A stretch of DNA of 64,000 bases from Chlorogloeopsis sp. ULAP01 (GTDB lineage: Bacteria > Cyanobacteriota > Cyanobacteriia > Cyanobacteriales > Nostocaceae). Position 1 is the stretch's first letter. Every line of letters starts with the position of its first letter. The notes under the pieces were generated by a model. The model had not been told where the DNA came from, did no database searches, and worked only from the letters and a program-made list of their open reading frames with translations. Both the position numbers and the translations under genes were made by a program. Positions 8,685 to 17,560 of the stretch are shown here, piece by piece. The stretch lies in the NCBI RefSeq assembly GCF_030381805.1, contig NZ_JAUDRH010000012.1, positions 62,001 through 126,000 of the forward strand, written 5' to 3'.

Positions 8685-9893
8685 ATGAAAATGCTGCCTG
8701 AATTCTACCAAAATTGTTTTCAAAATTTACTAACACCCGCGCAGTACATGATGCTGCAAATCTTGGTAATGCTATTACAATTTCATAGAACAGTCACGAT
8801 TGAAAAACTGGCAACAGTATTTCCACAACCAATACTCTTTGAAAGCAGACGTAAAAGTATTCAAAGATTTTTACTGCTACCACAACTGTCAATTCAGTGT
8901 CTTTGGTTTCCTGTAGTGAAGTATTGGGTAAAAAATCGTCAGATTAAAAAAGGGAAACAATTAATATTTGCGATTGATAGGACGCAGTGGCGGGAGCAAA
9001 ATATCTTTATCATCAGCTTAATTGAAGACAAACGAGCCATACCAATTTACTGGTTAACCTTAACCAAAAGAGGTTGTAGCAATCTGGGAGAACAAAAAGC
9101 ATTAATTCGTCCAGTTTTGCGCTTGTTTAAAGGCTATCAAATTTTGATATTAGGCGACCGTGAATTTCATAGTATTAGATTCGCCAATTGGTTACACACT
9201 AAGGAAATCAACTTTGTTTTGCGGCAAAAACAGGGGACATATATTCGCTCTTGTAATCAATCATATCAGCGATTACAAGATTTAGGGTTAAAACCTGGAG
9301 TCTCATTCTTTATCCATAATGCTCAATTGACAAAGCAAAAAGGTTTTGGACAATTTAATCTAGCTGGATACTATCCACGTAAGTATCGGAATAAGATTGA
9401 ACCTTGTGGATGGTATCTACTCACAAATTTAGACAGTTTTTCAGCAGCTATTAAAAGCTTTAAATATCGTAGTGGGATTGAAGCAATGTTTAAGGATTGT
9501 AAAACAGGTGGTTACAATTTAGAATCCACTTATACGACTGGTAAACGTTTAATTGCACTGATTTTATTGGTAGCTATAGCCTACAGTTGTGCGGTCTTTA
9601 ATGGTCGGAAATCACGACAAATTGGTTTGCAAAAGTATGTTGGTCGCCTTCAAGAATTAAAACGTTCTATACGTCGGCATAGCGCATTTTGGATTGGTTT
9701 ATACGGTGAGCCTGCGCGTTGGGCGGCTCTGCCGACTTGAAGCGACTGGCGAACCCGTAAGGGTTATTTATGGGTAGGTGCAATGGAATTTTGGTCAGAT
9801 TTGGCGATCGCTCTTATGCGAAAAAAGCCCAATAAGCTACCTCATTTTCAGAAAGGTCTACGCGCCATGACGCTTATTCAGTCAGCATTATAG
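8685..9893 (+). pseudogene. IS4-family transposase interrupted by a 57-bp palindromic repeat
   Basis: The frame encodes an IS4-type DDE transposase: FAIDRTQW (first Asp), ILGDREFHSIRFANWL (second Asp), then YRSGIEAMFKDCKTGGYNLE (catalytic Glu). At GLYG a 57-bp insert (9708-9764) brings a stop codon (9738-9740). Beyond it the same frame resumes as YLWVGAMEFWSDLA and runs to a natural end (GLRAMTLIQSAL, TAG at 9891). Removing the insert restores the whole gene, so the damage is recent and single. All three catalytic residues lie before the insertion, so the truncated protein might retain some activity. Confidence 0.85.
9708..9764. repeat. Small palindromic mobile repeat, copy 1
   Basis: A 57-bp sequence starting GAGCCTGCGCG and ending GCGACTGGCGAACCCGTAAG plus GGT, inserted in the transposase frame between GGT (9705-9707) and TAT. 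The GGT is repeated at its right end (9762-9764), which suggests a 3-bp target duplication. A related 56-bp copy lies at 14197-14252. Confidence 0.7.
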
Positions 9894-10148
9894 CCTCACT
9901 GTCACCCCTTCAGATCTCATTTGTTGTAGATACTCCCACCCCCGATGGCGACTGATACGTTTTCCTGTCAGTTCACTTAACCAATCTGCTACCTTGCGAC
10001 CATTCCACAACCCACCATCCGGTGCTTTGCCTTCCAGTACCTGCCACAGTTGCGCTTGTTGTACATCTGTAAAGAGTGCTTTTTTTCCTGGGTTATGATG
10101 CCTTTGGTCTCCCAGTGCGCTTGCACCTAGTTCGTTATAATTCCCATT
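9888..10148 (-). pseudogene. Winged-helix (IS630-type N-terminal) protein fragment
   Basis: A frame without start codon reads ALFTDVQQAQLWQVLEG, then APDGGLWNGRKVADWLSEL and GKRISRHRGWEYLQQMR. That is the homeodomain-like/winged-helix N-terminal half found in IS630-type transposases. The upstream part is missing and its region overlaps the end of the 269-residue gene in another frame. The stop codon overlaps the last codons of the convergent IS4 transposase. Confidence 0.5.
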
Positions 10149-10956
10149 ATGGAGACTCGGCTGGTGCAGTAGTGTTTTCTTCTATCCCTAATATTTCATC
10201 CCCATTCTCAGGTGAGGTGTTAAGTTCGCTGCTGAAACTGGAGCGATCACTTTGGGGTAGTGATGAGTGCCCACTCCTGAGTAATGAGTTATCCTCGACT
10301 GAGGAGTCTTCACTCAATATGTTGGCACAAGAGTGAAGTAGTTCTACTGTCGAAGCCAGGAGTGTTCGTACACGAGTTAACTGATTTCGCCGCTCAATCC
10401 CAAGCCGAGCTTCCAAGTTTCGGGGATCGTCATCATGGCTTAAATGAACAACTCTAACTTTTTGCTCTTTTTGGGAAGGCTCAAATATTGGTTCATCGGC
10501 AGTGAGTTTGTTGTAGTCATAAATACCACTTGGACGTTTCACACTGTAATGATGTACCTCACAACCACCAGGGGCAATGTATTGTCCTTCTAGATTATTT
10601 AAGTGATGATGCAATTGTTGAACACAAGCAGCGATCGCCTGAAGGGGTGCAGTAACACCTAATGACTCAGGACTTTGAGGACATCCTCTGGACATCAGCA
10701 TCATGATTGCGGCTTGACGGCGTGTAGTTCTAAAAGTTTCTTGAATACGTTCCCACTCCTGATTCCATAAACGTACTCGCAGTTCGCGTTCCTGTGCTTC
10801 AATCTCACGAACGCGAATTAGTTCGATTTCCTCATCTGGAGTCAACTTGGTAGCTGCTCCACAAGTCTTGTAATTTAAGCATTCTCCAGGATCTATCCCC
10901 GGTTGCAACATCATAGAGGCACAGTCAAAGCCAAGTCCGCAGATTTTACGAGGCAT
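10147..10956 (-). CDS. Hypothetical plasmid protein with Cys-rich N-terminus
   Basis: 269 residues. The N-terminus has a cysteine pattern (CGLGFDCASMM...GECLNYKTCG) that could bind zinc or be a small metal site. A long charged helix follows (about 40-75, rich in Glu and Arg: EEIELIRVREIEAQERELRV), then a middle domain with CVQQLHHHLNNLEG and a low-complexity serine/acidic tail. It resembles a hypothetical protein often seen on cyanobacterial plasmids. The divergent intergenic region upstream holds an inverted repeat and a 14-bp tandem repeat. Confidence 0.6.
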   Translation of the reverse strand: MPRKICGLGFDCASMMLQPGIDPGECLNYKTCGAATKLTPDEEIELIRVREIEAQERELRVRLWNQEWERIQETFRTTRRQAAIMMLMSRGCPQSPESLGVTAPLQAIAACVQQLHHHLNNLEGQYIAPGGCEVHHYSVKRPSGIYDYNKLTADEPIFEPSQKEQKVRVVHLSHDDDPRNLEARLGIERRNQLTRVRTLLASTVELLHSCANILSEDSSVEDNSLLRSGHSSLPQSDRSSFSSELNTSPENGDEILGIEENTTAPAESP

Positions 10957-10969
10957 GAGTTAGCACATA

Positions 10970-11005
10970 GTTCTAGCTTAATATTTATATTTTATCAGCT
11001 AGAAC
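10970..11005. promoter_or_regulatory. Inverted repeat, operator candidate
   Basis: Perfect 9-bp arms GTTCTAGCT (10970-10978) and AGCTAGAAC (10997-11005) lie 14 bp upstream of the minus-strand gene at 10956 and in front of the plus-strand gene at 11177. A similar TTGTTCTAG/CTAGAACAA pair occurs at 28329-28368. Arm spacing and position suit a repressor site. Confidence 0.35.
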
Positions 11006-11047
11006 AAGGAGATAAATCAAAGGAGATAAATCAAAGGAGATAAATCA
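11006..11047. repeat. 14-bp tandem repeat, three copies
   Basis: AAGGAGATAAATCA is repeated three times without interruption (11006, 11020, 11034). It adjoins the 9-bp inverted repeat and lies in a divergent intergenic region. Each unit contains an AAGGAG core resembling a ribosome-binding site, but no start codon follows at a suitable distance. Confidence 0.75.
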
Positions 11048-11176
11048 AGCGACTTAATATTAATCGTAGTTTATGTCGTATAAAAGATAAGGGTATCTTA
11101 TTTTGTGTTGTAGTCTTGTATTACGCTGTAGTTATAAGCATAATATGAGCAACTCACTCAGTTGATGGTTTAAAGC

Positions 11177-11551
11177 GTGGCAAAACTAACCATTCAAATA
11201 CCGGATGAACTAGCTCAACGTTTAGAACCTCTGCAAAATCGTTTACCCGAATTGCTTTGGCGATTGCTAGATACTGAGCCAGGGCAAACAACACAACAAC
11301 CCTTAGTCAGTGCAGAGACTATAAACATTCCGGAAATTTATCAAGAAGTTCTAGATTTTTTACTGAAGCGTCCAACACCAGAAGAAATTATTGCTTTTAA
11401 AGTCTCAGAGCAGGCACAAAGGCGGTTGCAAGCATTATTAGAAAAAAACCGCTCTGGTTCACTCACTTCAATGGAAATAGCAGAGTTAGATGTTTACGAG
11501 CAATTAGAACATCTGATGATTTTACTCAAGGCGCGAGCAACAGCAAAGTAA
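11177..11551 (+). CDS. Hypothetical protein, antitoxin-like
   Basis: 124 residues from a GTG start: AKLTIQIPDELAQRLEPLQN resembles the beta-strand and helix of ribbon-helix-helix type N-termini. A helical C-terminal half (EQAQRRLQALLEKNR; EIAELDVYEQLEHLMILLKARA) follows. It sits 9 bp upstream of an HNH nuclease gene, a frequent two-gene arrangement in cyanobacteria. The antitoxin-like N-terminus and the nuclease suggest a regulatory pair; this is inference. Confidence 0.6.
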   Translation: MAKLTIQIPDELAQRLEPLQNRLPELLWRLLDTEPGQTTQQPLVSAETINIPEIYQEVLDFLLKRPTPEEIIAFKVSEQAQRRLQALLEKNRSGSLTSMEIAELDVYEQLEHLMILLKARATAK

Positions 11552-11560
11552 TCAAATAAG

Positions 11561-11974
11561 ATGTCTTCTAATTCAATTTCTACAGAACTGAGGAAGCTGG
11601 TTATCAATAGAGCGTCAGGACGCTGTGAATATTGTTTAATTCACTCCTGTTTTTCAATATATACCCATGAGGTGGATCATATTATTGCTGTAAAGCATGG
11701 GAGCGAAACTGTGGAGGAAAATTTAGCACTTTCATGTTTATCATGCAATCGCCATAAAGGTTCTGATTTCGCAACTATCGATGCGGCTACAGGAGAAATT
11801 GTTCCATTGTTTAACCCGCGCCGTCAAATTTGGGATGAGCATTTCTATTTTGAGGGCGCGAGGATTAAGGGGAAAACTCAGATTGGACAAGCAACTGCAA
11901 GGTTACTTCAGTTTAATCTTCCTAATCGATTGCTTCAGCGACAAGCGTTAATAAGCCAACAAAAATATCCGTGA
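11561..11974 (+). CDS. HNH endonuclease
   Basis: 137 residues with a clear HNH site: the zinc pair C-x2-C in GRCEYC (Cys22, Cys25), DH in HEVDHIIAVKHG (Asp39, His40), an Asn in ENLALSC, and the second zinc knuckle CLSCNRHKG (Cys59, Cys62) with His65. Such proteins nick or cut DNA in mobile elements or defence systems. The single compact domain and lack of a recognition domain are normal for these small cyanobacterial HNH proteins. Confidence 0.85.
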   Translation: MSSNSISTELRKLVINRASGRCEYCLIHSCFSIYTHEVDHIIAVKHGSETVEENLALSCLSCNRHKGSDFATIDAATGEIVPLFNPRRQIWDEHFYFEGARIKGKTQIGQATARLLQFNLPNRLLQRQALISQQKYP

Positions 11975-12064
11975 TTATTCATAGATTTTAGTTGACATTC
12001 TTATAAGAATAATTCTATTAAAGAGGCTTAATTTATATATAACAACTATGAAAAAACAAAAAAT

Positions 12065-13168
12065 ATGATGAATATCAACCAGCAATTAACACAATTAACT
12101 AAGTATTCACCAAACATATTCAAAATATCTAAATTAACAATGAATTATAGTGCAGATTCTTTACCTCCAATCAAACTCATTCCCCTTAACAAGGAAACTG
12201 TATCCGCACCAGAACGACAAAGAACAAATAGACCGACAAAAATAGCTGCACCCACTGATATTAGGTGGGTAAAAGTGCTGGAATTCTTACGTAGCAACAA
12301 CCTTGCGCCTAACACTCGGAAATTGTATGAACGAGAACTAAAGCGATTTTTGGCATGGACAGAACTCCACTACCACGAATTGCGATCGCGACACTTTGGG
12401 CAGTACAAAGAGTACTTAATGCAAGAAGTACACACTCATGAGGATAAACCGCTTTCTAAAAGCAGTATCAATGCTGGAATTGCTGCTCTCAAAAGCTTTT
12501 TCAAATGGATGTGTTTAGCCTATCCTGACATTATTGCTACGAATCCGACGTTGAGCATAAAACTGGAAAAAGTGCCTCTACCACCAGCCCAGAGTTTAAC
12601 ACCAGAACAGATGGAACGGGTGTGGTCAGCTTTAGAATTGCTTGGAGAAACAAAGCAACGCGATACTGCGCTAGTTCACATTCTTAGCCACGGACTGCGG
12701 GCTGGAGAAATTGTGCAGCTAAATGTTGGCTCCTTCGATAGTAAGCTACTGTTTTTGCCGGATACCAAAACGAATGAACCACGCTTAGTGCCATTGCGAA
12801 AAGAAAGTCGGGAAGTTTTAGCAGAGTATTTACAAGCACGAGAAGAACAAGGTGAAGTATTAAACAGCCTTAGTCCATTGATGATTTCACACCATCCTTC
12901 ATACCAAGGAGAACGCTTAAGTTACCACGGCATTTACTTTGCGATAGAAAAAATAGGTGAACTGGCCCTTATTGAAGATTTGCATCCGCACCAATTCCGG
13001 CATACTTATGCTACTGACCTACTACTATTGGGTGTTGATCCAACTCATGCGCGAAAGCTGACAGGGCATCAAAGTGAGAAAGCATTTCGACGGTATACAC
13101 TCCGCAGTGAACAATCAGCGGCGATCGCTGCTTATTATCGTGCCATTGGCGAAGAAGATGTGGAGTAG
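12065..13168 (+). CDS. Tyrosine recombinase (XerC/D-like integrase)
   Basis: 367 residues. The SAM-like core-binding domain covers about 65-165 (FLRSNNLAPNTRKLYEREL). The catalytic domain covers about 175-355 with Arg212 in HGLRAGEIVQL, Lys235, His309/Arg312 in HPHQFRHTYA, His335 in LTGHQSEKAF and the nucleophile Tyr344 in RRYTL; the full RKHRHY set is present. The first 60 residues are disordered, and Met27 is an alternative start. It probably resolves plasmid multimers or drives integration. A 3-bp gap separates it from the next gene, so the two form an operon. Confidence 0.9.
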   Translation: MMNINQQLTQLTKYSPNIFKISKLTMNYSADSLPPIKLIPLNKETVSAPERQRTNRPTKIAAPTDIRWVKVLEFLRSNNLAPNTRKLYERELKRFLAWTELHYHELRSRHFGQYKEYLMQEVHTHEDKPLSKSSINAGIAALKSFFKWMCLAYPDIIATNPTLSIKLEKVPLPPAQSLTPEQMERVWSALELLGETKQRDTALVHILSHGLRAGEIVQLNVGSFDSKLLFLPDTKTNEPRLVPLRKESREVLAEYLQAREEQGEVLNSLSPLMISHHPSYQGERLSYHGIYFAIEKIGELALIEDLHPHQFRHTYATDLLLLGVDPTHARKLTGHQSEKAFRRYTLRSEQSAAIAAYYRAIGEEDVE

Positions 13169-13171
13169 AGT

Positions 13172-13675
13172 ATGCCGAAGCCACTAGATCCTAAGTGTCA
13201 GCTATGCGCTAATTTACCAACAGCTAAAGCAAAGGTACTGCATGGGACAGACGGAGATGGATGTTGGAATCCCAAAGTCTGTCATAATCGCCGTTCGTTC
13301 TACCGCCGAAGAACCAAGAGTGATTCGACAGAAATTGATGTGATCGCTATTGTTCCACCAGCGACCTATTTTGCAGTGCTATATCTGTATAAAGAACCGG
13401 GAGATAAACCATTACATGCTTTGAGTGCAGAATTGTGGCTAGGACAAAAACCTGTTTGTCGCCTAGAGCCAATTCACTGTTTTGGGCTAACGGCTGGAAA
13501 GATACGCATCTATACAGATCAGGTATTACAGGTGTTTGCTCAACAATATGATATTTCGCTCTATCAATATAAAGATATGTTTGAAATTAGCCCAAGCCAT
13601 TGTCCAGTACGCCCTTGTCCGTTACACCCAGAGTTATCCCTCTTTTGTCACTATGATGAGAGAATAATAAGATAA
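13172..13675 (+). CDS. Zn-ribbon hypothetical protein, C-terminus replaced by IS sequence
   Basis: 167 residues directly after the integrase. The N-terminus (CQLCANLPTAKAKVLHG, then GDGCWNPKVCHNRRSFYRRR) has a C-x2-C and C-x5-C arrangement suited to a zinc ribbon; a beta-rich domain follows (RIYTDQVLQVFAQQYDIS). The gene pair is one I associate with cyanobacterial plasmids. The last 12 codons (reading LFCHYDERIIR) lie inside the IS701 element that begins at 13640, so the native C-terminus has been replaced. Confidence 0.6.
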   Translation: MPKPLDPKCQLCANLPTAKAKVLHGTDGDGCWNPKVCHNRRSFYRRRTKSDSTEIDVIAIVPPATYFAVLYLYKEPGDKPLHALSAELWLGQKPVCRLEPIHCFGLTAGKIRIYTDQVLQVFAQQYDISLYQYKDMFEISPSHCPVRPCPLHPELSLFCHYDERIIR

Positions 13676-13694
13676 AAACGACGAAACCGTTGCT

Positions 13695-14506
13695 GTGAGC
13701 ATGATACAGTCTCGTTCCGCTGCACCAACAGTAAAATTTGTGGACGAATATTGCCAGTGGTATAAAAACCTGTTTTCAGATGTTAGGAATTTCGAGGCTT
13801 TTAAGTACCTTCATGTGGGTTGTGTTTCAGATATAAAACGTAAAACCCTACCAGCGAGCGCTAAGATTGTTGGGTTAGATAATCATCAAGGATTACATCA
13901 TCTTTTAACTTCAGCACATTGGGAAGTAGAAAAGTTAAGAACCTTGCGGTTAGAACTAATTTTACAAGTGTTAAAGGGAAGACCGATCATTTTAATTATT
14001 GACGAAACAGGAGATAAGAAAAAAGGAACATCAACAGATTATGTCAAACGGTAGTACATAGGAAATTTGGGAAAAACCGAGAATGGGATTGTGGTGGTGA
14101 CAGCATATGGTGTGTTCTATGGTTTAAAACAAAGTAAGAATGAATTAGGTTGGGCAGATTATCGTTTGACTCACTATCCAGATATTGAGCGATGGTGAGC
14201 CAGCGCGTTGCGGGGGTTCCCCCCGTTGTAGCGACTGGCGAACCCGAAGGGTGGGAGATTGTTTGTAGTAGCTATTTGATGGTTAGTCTTCATTCAGACC
14301 AAATGCGCTCTTCTCCGTCACAATCTCAATCAAAATTGGCTTCTCATCCCTGGTGGAATAATGGTAAAGGCTGGAAGAATATTCTGAACAATCTCCGTTT
14401 AATAGTTCAACCTTTTATCCTATTTAATTTAATTCAACCTTGGCTTACAGTTTTCCTTATCCCCCAATTATCTTTGGGATTTGCGCTCACTTCAATCCAT
14501 TGTTAA
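13695..14506 (+). pseudogene. IS701-family transposase: nonsense codon, internal deletion and repeat insertion
   Basis: The N-terminal part is clear: YCQWYKNLFSDVRNFEAFKY and ILIIDETGDKKKG (first catalytic Asp). Three lesions follow. A TAG at 14052 stands where relatives have a Gln before YIGNLGKTENG. After AYGVF the frame jumps straight to YGLKQSKNELGWADYRL, skipping the middle of the protein with the second Asp. At the RWW position a 56-bp repeat (14197-14252) breaks the frame. The C-terminal part then continues as EIVCSSYLMVSLHS and ends near 14506. Confidence 0.85.
14197..14252. repeat. Small palindromic mobile repeat, copy 2
   Basis: A 56-bp sequence starting GAGCCAGCGCGTTGCGG, with a G/C-rich inverted core, and ending GCGACTGGCGAACCCGAAG plus GGT. 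It splits a conserved Trp-Trp codon pair of the IS701 transposase and has GGT at both borders, as in copy 1 at 9708-9764. Its right part (GCGACTGGCGAACCCG) is identical to that copy; the core differs but keeps pairing potential. Confidence 0.75.
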
Positions 14507-14566
14507 TTACCTTACTTATCCCATTTTTATCTTCCTGTCTCACCCTGATTTCTTTTTTTCCTCTGC

Positions 14567-14845
14567 CTAAAGTGACAAAAGAGCGATAATGTGGAAGCGA
14601 ATTGTCCCCTCGTCTGAATACCAACTGATGGTAGTTTTCTGACTTCCAGAGATAGGACTACTAGTAATTTCAAATGCACCTTCTGGTTGATGAATGCCGT
14701 TAGAGACTGCGCCGGGGATAACTTGTCGAAAAGCTGGACTGTCGGGACAACGACCCTCAAGTATGTTGTAACGAATACGCCACTCGATTGAGTTGAGAAC
14801 GGATGCGACCAAGTTATCAGTTGCGCCATCAAAGAATATTGCCAT
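14567..14845 (-). CDS. Hypothetical protein, C-terminus overlapping the IS701 end
   Basis: About 92 residues from MAIFFDGATDNLVASV; the ATG at 14845 has an AGGAG ribosome site 6 bp upstream, so I prefer it over the longer frame from 14908. The protein is beta-rich (SIEWRIRYNILEGRCPDS; TIRFHIIALLSL) with no recognised family. Its last five residues (ALLSL) are encoded by the terminal repeat of the neighbouring IS701 element, so the true C-terminus was probably lost. Confidence 0.5.
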   Translation of the reverse strand: MAIFFDGATDNLVASVLNSIEWRIRYNILEGRCPDSPAFRQVIPGAVSNGIHQPEGAFEITSSPISGSQKTTISWYSDEGTIRFHIIALLSL

Positions 14846-15145
14846 AGGGATTTCTCCTACGATTAAGTTGTTATCACAGGAGTTATGCGAGAGCAACTGT
14901 ATAAACATAGACAGTAAGAGATTATTAGTTTGAGTAGTGCTGCTGGTTAGTTTCTACAAATTACAATGTTTAGCGATCGCGTGTTGGATTTGGTTGATAA
15001 ATTCGTCATGCTTTATTTATTCAGAGGGCGGTAAGCTAACGAGGATTGTGTTTGGCTGTACGTTTTAACATGAGGATTTCTCCTATCAATAAGAAAGTTC
15101 GTGTTCCGCTGTCTTCGACTGTTATAGATGTAGAGAGAATTGAGT

Positions 15146-15176
15146 TATAAAAATAAAAACCCTCTCATTAGAGGGC
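15146..15176 (-). terminator. Rho-independent terminator
   Basis: On the minus strand CCCTCT, a four-base loop and AGAGGG (stems 15160-15165 and 15170-15175) are followed by a T-rich run. It lies just beyond the stop of the 81-codon gene at 15190. Confidence 0.7.
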
Positions 15177-15189
15177 TTGGTAGCAAGAA

Positions 15190-15435
15190 TTATTTGTACA
15201 GCTTCCCAATTTGTTTTTTAATATTAGATGATTTGAAATAGATGCGAAACGAGCCATCAGAGTAGTATTTGATATCGCGTTCGCTGAAAGAGATATCATC
15301 TTGACTCAGCCAAGTTTTTATAGAGTCTTGGTTTTCTGCCACAAATATAGCAGGGAAATAGACTCTACCAGTTTTTGCACCTGTTATTTGATGGATAAGA
15401 ATTTGGGCCTGTGGTAGTGTAAGTACGACAGCCAT
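15190..15435 (-). CDS. Small hypothetical protein
   Basis: 81 residues, ending KKQIGKLYK. It contains FPAIFVAENQDSIKTWLSQD and an SFRIYFKSS strand; mixed alpha/beta and slightly basic, without recognised motif. It has its own terminator downstream and a separate one upstream (15507-15533), so it is a single transcription unit in the maintenance part of the plasmid. Function unknown. Confidence 0.55.
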   Translation of the reverse strand: MAVVLTLPQAQILIHQITGAKTGRVYFPAIFVAENQDSIKTWLSQDDISFSERDIKYYSDGSFRIYFKSSNIKKQIGKLYK

Positions 15436-15506
15436 AGTGTGAATTATTCCGTGGATTTTTCACCCCCTTCTTCGCGTTATGCGGCTGTAAAGGTAGTGTG
15501 GGTGAA

Positions 15507-15533
15507 AGAAAAATCCCTTTAAGAAAGAGGGAC
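15507..15533 (-). terminator. Terminator-like hairpin
   Basis: On the minus strand TCCCTCT and AAAGGGA form a stem (one mismatch) followed by a T-run. It is placed about 70 bp downstream of the 155-codon gene. Confidence 0.55.
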
Positions 15534-15604
15534 TTCTTGATTAATACAAATTACCTTTTTCATCAAACATGAAGTTTGAATTTACCTTTGTTGCTATTGT
15601 TATA

Positions 15605-16072
15605 TTAATTAGCTTTGTATTTTTTACTTGCTGATTTGTCGTCTAATAAACTCGCTATATCTTGTGAGCTAATTTTGAGCTTATTTCTAGGGCAGTTTGG
15701 ATATTTTAGTTTAATTAATTCTGGAGGACTAATTTCAATTACGCGTCTAGATAGCTCTTGAATTATTTGATTAGTTGTACATTCTCTTAATTTAACTAGC
15801 CCATCTGCAACGCTCTCTCTTTTCGTGTTATCCCATACAATAATTATTTTTCCACCAAGTGCTTTGATAACATTTTCCACTGTTTTAATTTTAGATTTTT
15901 CAAGCATTTCAAACAATTTGCCTATGGCAGAATGATATCTTGAGGCTGGACTGTTTTCTTCTCCAAGAACTTTTATATATTCTTTGGCTAATTTATACAG
16001 TGTCCATCCTAAATTCTCTAGGCGAGTTTCCAGTAATTCTTTCCAATTAGTATTATTAATTTCGTGCCACAT
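15605..16072 (-). CDS. Hypothetical helical protein, possibly a regulator of the ParM-like gene
   Basis: 155 residues. The N-terminal 75 residues (WKELLETRLENLGWTLYKLAKEY... TVENVIKALGGKIIIVWDN) have the helix pattern of XRE-type helix-turn-helix proteins, in which such an N-terminus is followed by a short strand. The C-terminus is lysine-rich. It is divergent from the ParM-like gene at 16250 with 177 bp between, a position typical of a partition-operon regulator. No family is firmly recognised. Confidence 0.5.
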   Translation of the reverse strand: MWHEINNTNWKELLETRLENLGWTLYKLAKEYIKVLGEENSPASRYHSAIGKLFEMLEKSKIKTVENVIKALGGKIIIVWDNTKRESVADGLVKLRECTTNQIIQELSRRVIEISPPELIKLKYPNCPRNKLKISSQDIASLLDDKSASKKYKAN

Positions 16073-16249
16073 GATAACTTATTCTTCGCTTGCTTCATGT
16101 AATTGAAGCAGCTGCTATTGTGGTGATTTATCCTAATGTAAACTTTTAATTTAATTAGTGGTTATTGAAATTTTTGTGAACCAACCTGCTCTGATGTACG
16201 TGTAGGTTAAATTGGTTGTTACCACACTCATTTATAAAAAATAACAAAT

Positions 16250-17506
16250 ATGGCTAAAACTAGTGATAAATCTCAACCTAAGAAGATAGTTTTAACTTTG
16301 GATATGGGTGGTAGCAAGACTAAGGCGATCGCTCAGGAGTATCCAGAAGGAAAGCCGCAAGTTTTGCTAATGGATTCGGAAGTGGCTGATGTAAGCAAAG
16401 CTTCAGTTGAGAGTATAGATGCAGAAGGGTTGCCCGAAAGCCGCGTTTGGGTAGGTGTGGGGGGAGAGTATTATGTGCTGGGAGAACTTGCCCGTCGTCG
16501 GTTTAAAGGTATATCTCAACTAAGAGAACTAAAGTATGAACTGGCTATACCCAAAGTATGTGCGATGATTTGGCTTGTGAAGGAGAAACTGAACCTGCAT
16601 AATGATGTTGCGCTGTATCTAAATATTTTGCTACCGCCAGGAGAAGTGCGCGATAAGGAGCAGTTAGAAACTCGCTTGCGGGAAGTATTTAGGGGGTTTG
16701 AGACACCAGCAGGTAGGATGCGGGTGAAGATGATCCGCTATGAAGTAGCTTCTGAGGGTAGTGGGGTATTTTTCCATCGCCGGAGAGTGCTTGATGGGAA
16801 TACACCTAACTCGTTGTATGTGATGTTGGGTTATCGCAATGCGAGTGTATTTCTTGTTATGGGTGGCGTTCCCAGTCGAGGGATAACTTGCGACTTGGGG
16901 ATGTCGTGGCTGGTGAACAATTTTGTTTCCAAGGTATCAGGATTGAGCCAGGATAATCCTAATATTGTCGGAGTGTTGGTTGAGGCGGGAGCTGATTGTA
17001 ACCCCCAACTGTTACAGAAACTCTCGCGCAAGCGTAAAGCCGATGAGATAAAAGCTGATGGGGAGTTAATGTCCAAGGCTTTGTTGCTTGCTCGCGATGA
17101 ATACCAAAGGGCGATTGTGAGATGGTTGCGATCGCAAATGGAAGAGGATGTGTGCGAGGTGGTATTTTGTGGAGGTACTGCTGATTATATACGCTACGAA
17201 ATTGATGCTTACTTCCAGAAGGAAGATATTAGGGTATCTTGGCATGGGGGTATCGCCATCCCAGATATAGCTAGCAGCATGGGCAATCGGATGGCGGATG
17301 TCGTTGCGCTACACGAGCATATGGTGTTGGAGTTTGATAGGGTGACTAATTACGAGCGCTCTCAACCTTTGTTTGATGCTCCTACGGTTAAACCAACTAG
17401 TACTGCCAATACTTTAGTAGAGGCTAATAGCTCTGCCAAGAAAGTTCCTAACTACACGCCCCGTGAGATTCCCAAGGAGTTTCTGACAATGAGCGATAAG
17501 ATTTAG
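16250..17506 (+). CDS. ParM/StbA-like plasmid-segregation actin homologue
   Basis: 418 residues. Actin-fold signatures: phosphate-1 loop VLTLDMGGSKTKAIAQ (about 11-26), a phosphate-2-like region GGVPSRGITCDLG (about 205-217), and an adenosine-type segment VVFCGGTADYI. ParM-like proteins polymerise with ATP and push plasmid copies apart. The last about 40 residues (after NYERSQPLF) are a disordered tail. A DNA-binding adaptor (ParR) should accompany it; the divergent 155-residue protein and the small ORF at 17872 are candidates. The replicon also has ParA/ParB at 19592-21360. Confidence 0.8.
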   Translation: MAKTSDKSQPKKIVLTLDMGGSKTKAIAQEYPEGKPQVLLMDSEVADVSKASVESIDAEGLPESRVWVGVGGEYYVLGELARRRFKGISQLRELKYELAIPKVCAMIWLVKEKLNLHNDVALYLNILLPPGEVRDKEQLETRLREVFRGFETPAGRMRVKMIRYEVASEGSGVFFHRRRVLDGNTPNSLYVMLGYRNASVFLVMGGVPSRGITCDLGMSWLVNNFVSKVSGLSQDNPNIVGVLVEAGADCNPQLLQKLSRKRKADEIKADGELMSKALLLARDEYQRAIVRWLRSQMEEDVCEVVFCGGTADYIRYEIDAYFQKEDIRVSWHGGIAIPDIASSMGNRMADVVALHEHMVLEFDRVTNYERSQPLFDAPTVKPTSTANTLVEANSSAKKVPNYTPREIPKEFLTMSDKI

Positions 17507-17560
17507 CCTCTGCAAGCATGGATTGGAGTAGAGTGGACATAGAGCAGTAGAAAAAGCAGT

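Larger units (their letters stand above)
13640..14583. mobile_element. IS701-family element, internally deleted
   Basis: Bounded by a perfect 13-bp inverted repeat, CTCTTTTGTCACT (13640-13652) and AGTGACAAAAGAG (14571-14583). At 944 bp it is shorter than a complete IS701-type element because the middle of the transposase gene is missing. No clear target duplication is seen. Its two ends supply the stop codons of the genes on either side. Confidence 0.8.

Noticed and set aside
14527..14832. Minus-strand open frame of 101 codons
   Set aside because: It overlaps in another frame the better-supported gene starting at 14845, which has a ribosome-binding site and balanced composition.
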